Source of the DNA: Siphonodentalium dalli
Lineage: Eukaryota > Mollusca > Scaphopoda > Gadilida > Siphonodentaliidae
Assembly: GCA_032622095.1 (NCBI GenBank)
Contig: CP136064.1
Location: forward strand, 137,473,954-137,537,953
Length of the DNA: 64,000 bases
Reading direction: 5' to 3'
Each line of letters begins with the position of its first letter. Position 1 is the stretch's first letter. Shown in pieces: positions 37,093-47,769 of this stretch. The notes beneath the pieces are model-generated. The model saw nothing but the letters and a program-made list of their open reading frames with translations. It had not been told where the DNA came from and searched no databases. Made by a program: the position numbers and the translations under genes.

Positions 37093-37514
37093 TAACCAAT
37101 ATAAGGATTTGAGGTTTAATGAGGACTCCATCCACATAACTAATAAATATGTGTGAAAAGTAAACCAAAATAAATAAATTCCATGATGGCGTCCAATATG
37201 GACTGCCTGATTCTGCTCCAAAACATGTATATTGAATATATGGATGTTTATCGGGTAAACCGATTATTTCAATGTTATTTTCATTAACTGGGATCCAAAA
37301 CTTCGCGCGCGACTGTATCTTAAGCTGTGCATATTTAATAAGCCAACAATTGGAATCCCAACAGAGAAGATTGGCGGGGGTCCCTTGCGCATAAACATCG
37401 TTGATGATCTCTATGGGAAACCACAGTGACATTTAATAGAGAATTTTGATTAACTGCAATAACTTAAGAAATCTCTAATTATGGCTGCATGGTAATGAAA
37501 AAAAAACGAATAAC

Positions 37515-37965
37515 TAGTTGCGCTCAAGCCCAATAAAAAAATTCCTTAAGTTATTGTGCTTAAGCAAAGTTAGAGATACCTTATTGCGCTTAAGCACAAT
37601 ATGATATTCCTGTGCAATAAGGAATATTCTTATGACACATTCCTTATTACACATAAGCGAAATTACATCCATATTGCACTTAAGCGCAATTAATATCTAT
37701 CTCATTAGATCGCCCTTGTGCAAATAGTAGAATAATCATATATTTGTTCCACCCATTGTACCATGGGAATGGACTACACCACCTGAATTATAGGGAGTTT
37801 ATGTACACTGTATAATATATTCCTTATTAAGAGATTCCTTATTGAGTTTTATTATCTAAGCCCAATATGAAAATTCCATCATTGCACTTAAACACAGTTA
37901 ATTACTTCCACATTGCGCTTAAGCACAATAGAGATTCCCATATTCCGCTTCAGTGCAATTAGCTC
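37515..37965. repeat. Minisatellite of GCTTAAGC palindromes
   Basis: At least eight copies of 'attgcgcttaagcacaat' and variants occur at about 37517, 37553, 37583, 37673, 37853, 37883, 37912 and 37940, separated by AT-rich linkers with 'ccttatt' words. The core TTGCGCTTAAGCRCAA is self-complementary. Confidence 0.85.
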
Positions 37966-38581
37966 TTATTGTGTTTAATTGTTATAATTGTATTGTAACC
38001 ATTGTTTTGTCCTTTAATATTTCCCATACATCATGTACACATATATTATGCTAGAAAAGTAGTACTATTGTTACTAATAGTACTCGTAGTAGTTAATACC
38101 ACCTGACTGTCAATATTCTATCATGGTTAGTTTCAAAATCATAACGTTAATTGTTATTACTATTTGTGTGTATTGTACATGTACATTAGTCATCAATTAA
38201 CAAACTTAAGCAGGGCCTGGTTGAATATCTACCATATATGGTGGGTTATTCCCATCTACAAGCTGTTGATGTCATTGATACATTCAATGTTATTTTGCTA
38301 CTTTGCATGCGAACTAGTAGACCCTCCAATAGCTTATCATTGCCACTCGGGACAGTGGGTGTTTTTCCTCAATTAATTGAATTTCTTGTCGTTTAGGTGG
38401 AATCTTAAATAATCGTCAACGGCCATCCTGCAATGGAGTTTAATCCATGAAAATCGAACCATACAGAAAGGTGATTTTGGGATTTCTGCTATTTTGGTTC
38501 GAAGTGTATGGGAACCCGGTGCCAGTCGGTTGGGTGGTAAATTTAGTATTATTGTAATCTTAATTATTCATCAATGGCCAC
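37966..38581. other. No gene recognised
   Basis: AT-rich. It ends at the left target duplication (38574-38581) of the hAT-like element. Confidence 0.5.
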
Positions 38582-39260
38582 TAGTGATGTTCCGGTAATT
38601 GGAATTGGAATCGGCCGATAATAGCCCATCAGTCGTACCTCGCAGTTGAACATGGGCTATTAACGCTTGTCAAAACAAATAAAAACGTTCCAGTATCTAA
38701 GCGCAATATGCACGATTTAATAAACGTACGCAATATAACCGTAGTATTTATTGAATGTAAAACGCAGTTGTAACAGCATAAAAAGAAGCCATTTACATAA
38801 TCCAAACAGTCTGATATGATGATATGGCAATACAGATGCCCGACATATCATGTAACATGAAGTTATTGGTTCAATCGCGTTGACACGAAATAATTCAAAG
38901 AAAGCTTTAAACACTTAAAAGACTTTTACGCCGCGTGTAAGTGTCCCACACACGGTCATGGCGTTACTCTGAGTCGGCACATTTGACCTCTTTGACAAAA
39001 CAACTACCGGTATACATCAAAGACAGCGCACAACTGCCGTCGGTGGAAATACTTTCGCGACACTGCGGCGACAGTGGTATATATTTCTTTGATGTATTTG
39101 GCTTTACCGGGATAGGACTGCAATGGGTGTATATGTATATAGGTCCATCATGTGAGCAAACGCGCAGTATATATACACATCGGAATTGGAAATCGGCCGA
39201 TTGTGCCTCCAATTAACAGAAATCGGTCATATGGTTTTTTTCATTATCGGAACATCACTA
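38582..39260. mobile_element. hAT-like non-autonomous element with 8-bp target duplication
   Basis: Ends are inverted: 'tagtgatgttccggtaa' (38582) and 'ttatcggaacatcacta' (to 39260), one mismatch in 17. Flanks are 'atggccac' (38574-38581) and 'acggccac' (39261-39268), a 7/8 match as expected for the 8-bp duplication of hAT elements. Subterminal words 'ggaattgga...tcggccgat' occur at both ends. No transposase frame is present, so it depends on an enzyme from elsewhere. Confidence 0.85.
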
Positions 39261-39401
39261 ACGGCCACTCTAAAATAACTATACATGTGCAATAACAAAT
39301 ACTCTAAAATCGACGGGATTAGAAGGGCCATGATTATTGATTTTGATAATCGATCGTCAATAATCGATTAATCGTACCTAATATTAATAACATCAGTGGT
39401 A

Positions 39402-41577
39402 GGGGTGCCACGATTAATCGTATAATCGATGAACCGTTGATAAAGCCGATAATCGTTTACCATTTCCGTCATCGATTAATCTGTGTGTTGACCCAACGTT
39501 GGAAACTAAACCATGTGGTTGGCGTAACGTTGACCCAACGGAGGGACAAGGTTGGGAACTCAAACTAAATTGGTTGGCATAACGTTAGGGATTTTAGTTT
39601 TTTGGCATCCAATAATCCGTTCATAATTTAGTTACCACCGTCAGCCACCATGTCACTATCAGATGCAAGTTTGTGAGAAACTACTATGCATGTTAATAAG
39701 TATTCCCCGCTATAACTTATATGTACGCCGGGCAAACATTCAGAACTTTGTGAATCCGAGAAAAATATTGGAAAAATAATTAATTAATTTTACACAAAAG
39801 AGTAGTTTCTCACAAACGTAAACCTACCTCGGATAGCGACCAGATGACCGATGGTGGCATCTAAAGAGCGAACAAATCCTTGAATTCCAAATTGAAGAAA
39901 CTGAATCCTTTATTTGCTAAAATCAATACCAGCAGCAACACTGAACGAGAACCAGAACAAAGCGAGCAATATGAAAAGCAGACGCCTGGTCCGTTGTGCA
40001 CGCGCGTATATTTTGACGTCAGGGCTTTCTACGTCATCTACGTTGGCATTACGTTGGGCCAACGATATATCAACCGACAACATCCAGCGTGTTTTATGAC
40101 ATATCGTAGCACATATTGTGTCAGCAATGTTTTATTGTACGTTTAATTGTTTACGGAACATACAGCATATCGTTGAGATTTATATCACATGTATGTACGC
40201 TACATATGTAATTGGACTATCGTGAAGCTGTAATTGGCCGTTGGCATGTTCGCGTTGGCCCAACGTTGGACCAACATTATAATTCCAACGGTTGGGAGAA
40301 ACAGTCCTACGTTGGGTCAACGATGGGCCAACAACGTCAACACAACCGATGCATGTGCTGCAGTAAATTCCGTTGTCACGTTCGCGTTGGCCCAACGTTG
40401 GACCAACGTTATAATTCCAACGGTTGGGATGAATAGGCCCACGTTGGATCAACGAAGGACCAACGTCAACCCGCCCGATGTGCTGCGGTAAATTTCGATG
40501 GCACGTTCGCGTTGGCCCAATGTTGGATCAGCGTTGTAATTCCAACGGTTGGGAGGAATAGGCCTACGTTGGGCCAACGAATGGCCAACAGCGTCAACCA
40601 AACCAATAAATTACGTTGGTATATTCGCGTTGGCCCAACGTTGGCCCAACGTTATAATTCCAACGGTTGGGAGGAATACGTTGGACCAACGAATGGCCAA
40701 CACCATTAACCCAACCAAACCTATTGCCAACGTTGCCGACATTATGCCAACGTTGGCCCAACGTAGTCATGCTATCTGGGAATACCGTATTTGTGAGTTC
40801 ATTGGAACAAATGTAGCCATTAATTTAATAGCCAAACATACAAGCAATATAACAGTAGGAACGCAGTCAATGCACGACGGTGGTTCCTAAAAAAAGGGAA
40901 TCCAATGTTACGGAAACTATAAGTTTCATCAAACTTCCAGAGCGTGGATAACATGACAAAGATTGGCCCCGACTCGCAAAGTTCAGGACTGAGAACAAGT
41001 TAAGTATTTGATAATAGTCAATATAATTTAGCAGTCACCACACAATAAATGATAGTCTGTACTAGTAACATTTAAGTATACTTATACAAACAAAGTATAC
41101 TGGCTGCAAATGACACCGCGGAGAATATCGTTGATTAAAATGCCGTAGGTTCCCTGTTTGAGATTCAAGGGCGAGTGCATTCAGTTCATTGACAGGCAGC
41201 CCATTTGAAAAAACATTGTTCCACCTTTCTTGTAGAAACATACAACGATGTCGGCATAAGTTCAAAGCTGTGGTGCCGAAAATTTGAAGAATATACAACG
41301 GCCTGAAGAGTAACCATGTCGCATAATCAAATGAACTGCTGACTGCTTGCAACACATATTAGTTGTACTCATGTTGTCGGAATCTCTTTGATACATTATC
41401 AAGGTTGTTAACCCCTCGGTTGTAGATTAAACTGCGTAAAACAACCAGGGTATTCAGCAATAACTGGTATTTTCCAACGGCCGAAATATATAACGCAGAT
41501 TAATCGACGAAGGAAATGGTAATCGATTATCGGCTTTATTAACGGTTCATCGATTGTACTATTAATCGTGGCACCCC
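39402..41577. mobile_element. 2.2-kb non-autonomous element with ~82-bp inverted ends
   Basis: Left end 'ggggtgccacgattaatcg' (39402) and right end 'attaatcgtggcacccc' (to 41577). The inverted match continues for ~82 bp ('aaccgttgataaagccgata' on the left; its complement on the right) at about 90%. A hAT origin is plausible from the GGGGTGCC terminus, but I see no convincing target duplication. No transposase. It contains a minisatellite (40230-40770) and further GTTGACCCAACG words at 39489-39580. Confidence 0.75.
40230..40770. repeat. Minisatellite, ~117-140-bp units built on CCAACGTTGG
   Basis: Four full units start near 40233, 40373, 40499 and 40616, plus a partial one near 40733. Each has 'ttcgcgttggcccaa', 'ttataattccaacggttggg' (or close) and 'caacgaatggccaac'-like parts. 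The units are rich in the CCAACGTTGG palindrome. Both strands stay open in places, giving repeated peptides such as VGPTLDQRYNSNGW and ALAQRWTNVIIPTVG. Whether these are ever translated is unknown. Confidence 0.9.
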
Positions 41578-42061
41578 CAAACGGGATACTGGCACACAAC
41601 TAATAAACGTCAATTCTATTTGTGCTTTCCCGTGGTATGCCAAAAATTGACAGACATGTAAAAATAGAAAACATTGTAGCTGTAGCTAAAAAAAAATTCA
41701 TCCCACTATCATAGACAAAACGAGATACGTAGTCCATTTCAACAAGAAATATATGCCATGCCTTGTTTGTTCACTGTTATCAATTTCCCTATCAGAACAT
41801 GTTAGAGCATCAAACAGTTCCCAGGTTTTGTACTGGTGGGACATGATCTTTACGGGCGTATTTGTAGCCAAAGTAGCGAATCATGGCATGATCTACATAT
41901 GTACTAGTTAATATTTTCAAACAAACAAAATTCGATATTCAAGAATTTTAGAGAACTCTCTACAACAACTGGTGAGCACTATGCCAGGAAGAATGGTTGA
42001 TCTAAGAACGGTTAGACCACATGATCTAGTAAAGACTGACCATGGTGGCTAATGCTGTGAG
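41578..42061. other. No gene recognised
   Basis: AT-rich spacer between the long-TIR element and the left arm of the next repeat. Confidence 0.5.
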
Positions 42062-42186
42062 CACAGGTTCGAGTCTTTTTCGTACCACTTTTTCAAAGTC
42101 AACCCAAACCATTTTCGGCCCAAAATGTTGCGCCCAGTTGGCCACTTACGAGTCTGGACTCGTTGAGGTCATTTTTCATTCATAAT
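42062..42186 (-). repeat. Higher-order repeat family H43, inverted arm
   Basis: 'caggttcgagtctttttcg' through 'cacttacgagtctggactcg' is the reverse complement of 43556-43682. It forms the left arm of a foldback arrangement with a 1.4-kb spacer. Confidence 0.85.
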
Positions 42187-43184
42187 TTGACCACTGAAAC
42201 AATATGGGCGGGTCCAATTTCACGTGTGATCGTGTCCTTGATCCTGACCTTGCTCATATACGCTCATATAGGCATGTTTCTGGACTTATAGAACAATAGT
42301 CTTCTTCTTTCTAATACTTTTCAACGTTATTCGCTCTGTAATTTTCAACATTGTCACTTTCAACTTGTAGAAGAAATCCCTAAATAGAACGGACGAAGTC
42401 GGGCACGTCATCTAGTATGTTATAAATTGTGATAATTGTATTGCAAAACAAAAGATATTGATTTTAGTGCGCAACCTCATCTCAAAATCGATCCCCTTGG
42501 ATCGTTAGGATAATTTGCCATAAAAATCCATCACAGATCTATTTGCAATACACATTTGAACAGATGAGATAGATGACCGCAGTGTTCCCTGGCACCACCA
42601 AGTGTGCAGGTCTAACACAAATAGTAACCCAAAACAATTTTATACAGAGCAAACAAACTTGATAGAAAGTATTGTATAAAACAAACAATTTCAATTAATC
42701 AAGGGATGCAGTGAAATTTGTATTTAATGGACAAATGTCGTGTGCCGTCACTTAAAATGATGCTTGAGAAAACTTGCAAAAGTGACTTTATCGAAATACA
42801 CAATAATACACAGGTGTCACAAAATGTGAATAGATTGCGCCAAAGGAGTGAATAATGATAATTGCGGAGAAAATGTGAGGCGAATTATGAAATAAGTAAT
42901 TTAAAGACTTAGAGTTTTCACAGTTCGCTGCGCTCGCGAATTTGGCAAAATTCTTCAAAACGTAATTTTGAAAATAGGTAAATGCTACGGGAGATTATGA
43001 AATGACACCGACTGGGTTGATTAAAGATATAAAATATATGAAATTTGATGCATTATAAATAATTATTTGAGGCGATAAATGTGATAGCTGTCCTATTTTC
43101 GCGATATAACACGGAACGGAAAATATCAACGTGAATTCCGTTAGTAATATCTTTTTCCTTATTCGAAAAATAATGGAAATTGTT
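42187..43184. other. Spacer of H43 foldback; no gene
   Basis: AT-rich, no recognisable coding sequence. Confidence 0.5.
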
Positions 43185-43990
43185 GCAAATGAACCCAAAT
43201 TCGTAAGTGGCCAGCTGGGCGGAACATTTTGGGCCGAAAATGTTTTGAATCGAGTTTGAAAAACTGGTCCGAAAGTCTTGAACCTGTGCTCGGTCCCATT
43301 TAAAAAAAAGAAATGTGGCAAATGACCCCAAATTCGCAAGTGGCCAGATGGGCGAAACATTTTGGGACTGAATTTTGGGTCGAGTTTGAAAAACTTGTCC
43401 GAATATGACTCGACCCAGTGCTCGGTCTGAATTTTTTTTAGAAAACTTCCCAAAATGACCACAGGAACGTACTTAGTAAAAAATAAGTAAAATTCGGGCC
43501 AAAAAAGTTTGGGTCGAAAAGTCAGAAATGCCTCGAAATTAGGCAAAGTCAAATAAATGAATGGAAAATGGCCTCAACGAGTCCAGACTCGTAAGTGGCC
43601 AGCTCGGCGGAACATTTTGGGCCGAAAATTGTTTGGGTCGACTTTGAAATAGTGGTCCGAAAAAGACTCGAACCTGAGCTCGGTCCGATTAAAAAAAAAG
43701 GTGTGGCAAATGACACAAAATTCGCAGGTGGCCAGCTGGGCGAAATACTTCGGGCAAAAAAAAATTTGGGTCGAGTTTGAAAAAGACGTCAGAATATGAC
43801 TCGTCCCAGTGCTCGGTTTGAAACTTTTTAGAAGATGTGGCAAATGACCACCGGAACGTACTTATTGTCATGGCACATTAGGTTTCACTAGCGGGGGAAA
43901 TTGGGGAAAGCTGATTTTTTCAGGGATCAATAAGAACATGTTTATGAACAACATGGCAAAAGTCCCCTAAAATTAGATTTGAGCTTTTTG
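43185..43990 (+). repeat. Higher-order repeat family H43, four ~125-bp units plus linkers
   Basis: Units start near 43185, 43315, 43565 and 43705. Each has 'gtggccagctgggcgg' or close, 'aacattttgggccgaaaa', 'gggtcgagtttgaaaaa' and 'gtgctcggtc'. After the second and fourth units comes 'ccacaggaacgtactta', so the array is a two-unit pair repeated at ~390 bp. The minus-strand frames (for example 43552-42995) read repeated peptides like KMFRPAGHLRIWGHLP. I regard these as repeat-derived. The flank at 43880-43990 also matches 57100-57190 in reverse. Confidence 0.85.
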
Positions 43991-45875
43991 AGATATCTTG
44001 ATTTTTCGGAGTGGTTCAAATTCTGAAGCATTTCCATCAGGCCATATGCCAATTTAGTCATGTGTAGATAAATTAATACCAATTTCATAATACATTGAGC
44101 TATATACAAACACAATGCTTAGTCGTGAACCATATAAGTAGAATGTATGTCCCAAAATAGCCGCCAAAATGGCCAAAATAGAACGAAAATTACATTTTAT
44201 GCAAAATTGAATAGCTAGTCCCATAAGTGACAACACGCTCGAAATATTCGAGGAAGAATGATTCCAGAGTATAAGAGAAACAATTTATCGGGGATGTACG
44301 AATTCTCTCTAATATATCTCGCGAGAGATATAGCGAAAAGCAAGGTCTCATACAATGGTTAATTCTGGACTTTTTGGGCGCAGGGAAACGGGATGATAAT
44401 GCCATTTTTACTGCACAATTTATCTTTAATCGTGTAATATGTGTGTACACTAAACTGTAAAATGAAATTTAATAGCGACGAATTGATTCTGTGACCTTAC
44501 CAAGAAGCCGAAATATATGTGCTCATAGCAGTATCACGAAATGTGACCGGTCATCGTTTCTTTTGATATATAAACCATCAAACCTTTCAAAATGCACTGC
44601 TATAGAGCAGTATGAGAGATATTCATAGAGTAATGGGTGAAATGTGAAGATTATATTATCCGTGTCTTAAAATATTAGTCATTATTGCCTAAGATCAAGC
44701 AATAAAACACGAATATTTCGCTTTTATCACAAGAATGCATGGTGCCATACTATGAACGCAATTAATTAAAACTCAAAGGAGTACTATATACTATCTTCAA
44801 AACAAAATTAAACTTCGTGTGTTGCATGCCGAAATTATTATTTTTGGGCTCGACTGTAAACAGAAAATACGAACATATAATTACAACTACTTTCGTTTTC
44901 GTCGAAATGCGGGCATTTGATTGGTCGAGAGGCTACCGCGTGACCTGCGTCTATCAGTGCATAGACTTTGCAGTAGACGAGTCACATCGCGTAGTGACAC
45001 TTTAAGAAAATTGGGCGAGTCTATAACCGTCGCCCCACACGACGTCCCCGGATGACGCGAAAGCGCGGAACGAGAATTCCATTAGAATTTCAGTGTAAAA
45101 ACAACTTGAAAACTCAATGTTAGAAACATTTGAACAAGTAGTCTATGTCTATATTCCATTCTCTGCTTCTTATCTACACTATACTATACTTATGTATGTT
45201 CATTTCAGCCGTATTCATGTTTTTGTAAAGCTCGATTGAACACTCAAAGTTCGTGCCGCGTTTTTTATTTGTCCAATTTTCGAAAAAGCGTCTATGACAA
45301 CGTGTATAGTTACTGCTGTGAACACAACTTATCATAAATCAGGCTGATCAACATGGCAAAATTTATTGGAAATAAATAAAATGTGTTACCCGATTACAAC
45401 CCTTTTAACATTTTTTCAGCTTTATTACAATGCTAATGACATGACATTTGTCAGGAGCACATTAGATATGATCAGGGCATTTGTTTACAAATTACATCGC
45501 CATGATCGGACTGGAGTCTGGTCTGGTCTGGAGTTAATAATTTTACCGGAGATCGCGGATTCGACTCTGTGTGTGTTGAAAAGTATTGGGTTGTTGTTGA
45601 GTCATTTTAAACGTAAATCGTAATTTAAACGTAAACAAGTAATTCTTTTTATCATGGAATGTTCATTGCTGAAAATTGAAGTTGAAGCAAAAATATTTAT
45701 TTTCTGAAAGTTTGCTTGACGAAATTGCTCGTTGACAATTTCGGCCAATTTATTTTCGGCCCATCAACCAAATTTTGAGATCGTCCAACGGAAAATCATG
45801 CTTTGGCAATTAATTTTCTGAGATGGATTAATAGTAGATAGCTGAAAATAAAGTGTTATAGTTGTAATTATAAGC
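43991..45875. other. No gene recognised
   Basis: AT-rich. Short open frames only. 44900-45070 is locally less AT-rich ('gcgggcatttgattggtcga') and may be a decayed foldback element, but I cannot delimit it. Confidence 0.4.
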
Positions 45876-45942
45876 CATCAACGTCGTTTTTCGTTTGATC
45901 TATGAGCGTATAGACCGATCAGTAGACGAATAACATACTTAG
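45876..45942 (+). repeat. Left arm of hairpin repeat split by the Gypsy element
   Basis: 'catcaacgtcgtttttcg' to 'gtagacgaataacatactta' matches the reverse complement of 56292-56356 with about one mismatch. Together with the inner palindrome at 56266-56291 they formed one continuous hairpin before the retrotransposon inserted. Confidence 0.9.
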
Positions 45943-47075
45943 TGTGGTAGAGCACAGGGGTGGGTCTTAAGTGAACCATCAGTCGCTATATCACAAACAT
46001 TTATGGGCTCTGAGTCTTGATCATCTGGCAGGGTCTATGGAAACACTAAGCCTACCTTAAAAGTCTTCTATATATTTATTCATCAAACGGAACACATCCA
46101 ACAAGCATCACAACATGAAGACGACATCACAACACATATATAGGCTAGCTTGACAGCAACATCACATCAGACATCAGACATCAAGCATCAATCCAGATGA
46201 CCAACGTAAAACCAACAGGAGTTACAGGACCCTGGTGAACAAATACATAGGTTGTAGTTGCTACCAAATTATATATCCAGAATGGATATAAATAAATATG
46301 TGAAATGTGATTGTGTCAAAATCCAACTTCCCTATTGTCGATATAAACAACTATTTGACACAATCCTAACTGTGACGAACAGTTAGAAATAAAACCTACA
46401 TGCTAGTATAAAAGGGTGATTATGAACGCAGTGTGCGATTTCCAACATCACTAAACTATTGGGCAAATATATATTGCAAATGTGATGTAAATCTAAACAT
46501 CCAAAACGAAGACAATAGTATTAAAATACAGATATAATAATGGGTAAAAACGTAACAGAATATCACATACCATATCGTAGGAACATAGGTCACGATGTCA
46601 TAACGTAGTTTACATTAAACTTTATAACTGTAACATTCTTCAAGACATTTGAAGAATTTACGATAAACACTGAGTGTCAACAAGAATGACGATGTGCACT
46701 CCTCGGACGCTAATTATGAACTGACAAAAGGCGGCAAATAAGCTTACCTGTGATTGGCTAAGACACATTAGTATCCGACTGTTTGATCTAATATTGGGCG
46801 CTGAACTAGACAGAGGAAGACTTAAGCGGGTAAGAGATTGGGCGTAGATGGAAATAGGAAATAGCAAAATAGAGATCAGGAACCGAACTGGGAACGGGAA
46901 ATTAAAGAACGGAATAGCGCGAAATGGAATGAAACGGACCAAGTACGCGGAATGAAATGATAATGCAGCTATAAAATGTATATTAGTGAGTTAGGTATAA
47001 TAACTTAGTTAGTATACATGTGTAGCATGTAATAAAGGCATATACTGTTTTGGTATATAAAATAGCACGGTCACA
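45943..47075 (-). repeat. 3' LTR of the Gypsy element
   Basis: 1133 bp, TG...CA ends. It differs from the other LTR by about nine substitutions and one single-base indel that I could count by eye. A possible poly(A) signal (AATAAA on the minus strand) lies at 46075-46080. It holds a 94-codon minus-strand frame (46942-46658), Phe/Pro/Ser-rich with a hydrophobic N-terminal half. Its presence in both LTRs is expected from identity alone. Confidence 0.95.
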
Positions 47076-47086
47076 CTCTCCCCTCT
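47076..47086 (-). promoter_or_regulatory. Polypurine tract
   Basis: On the minus strand, AGAGGGGAGAG lies immediately before the 3' LTR. This is the expected place and composition for the plus-strand DNA synthesis primer. Confidence 0.85.
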
Positions 47087-47769
47087 GTTGACAAAATGAC
47101 TCCCTAGTCATTTAAACAAATACTGAAAGGAAATGTCGCTAATAGACATGACATTTCAACCTCTGCAACTGATAATGGAAAATTATCATCTATAACATTC
47201 TCATACACAGAGATAACGTTGACACCGACCTATCTTCAAAACTGAAATCAAATATCAGCATTATATAACTACAACTTAATCAACTGAACTTTCTCTTCAC
47301 TATCTGGCGTAGACAGTAAACAATGTGAATATATCACACAATACCGCTGAAATGGAATCATCAATGATTCACACTGGCTGTTCTATCTGAGAACTTCAAT
47401 CATGAATACACAACAATCAACACAAATATGTTAAAATCATAATCATATATAGAAAGGAACACTTTATCACCTCACAGAGTACATAACAAAAAAAAATAGA
47501 ATTCCTTGAAAACTGGTACCTCATATGAGTCGTAGCTCTACACTGGATCGTCAGCTGGAATAAGTGGAAATATCTCTGATCGTACGAAGATGATAAGTGA
47601 TACCTAACAATACATAATATCAATACATAATTTATAAAAGAATCAATTTTAAAAACAACTAATACAACAGGACAATGCATATGTCCAATGTATACACACA
47701 TCATTGAAACTGACATATCAGTAATATGGAATCACTGAATATAAGTAAACTGAACTGAAAATGAAAATC

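Noticed and set aside
40230-40770. CRISPR-like array
   Set aside because: Units are 117-140 bp, imperfect and without unique spacers, and the sequence is eukaryotic.
40180-40890. Several 65-113-codon frames on both strands
   Set aside because: All are translations of the CCAACGTTGG minisatellite. Reported as a repeat and as a finding, not as genes.
42020-42090. tRNA- or SINE-like B box ('ggttcgagtc')
   Set aside because: The same words recur inside the H43 repeat unit, and no A box at suitable spacing or cloverleaf could be built.
42995-43552. 185-codon minus-strand frame
   Set aside because: Runs through the H43 tandem units. The repeated peptide reflects the DNA repeat, with no gene-like context.
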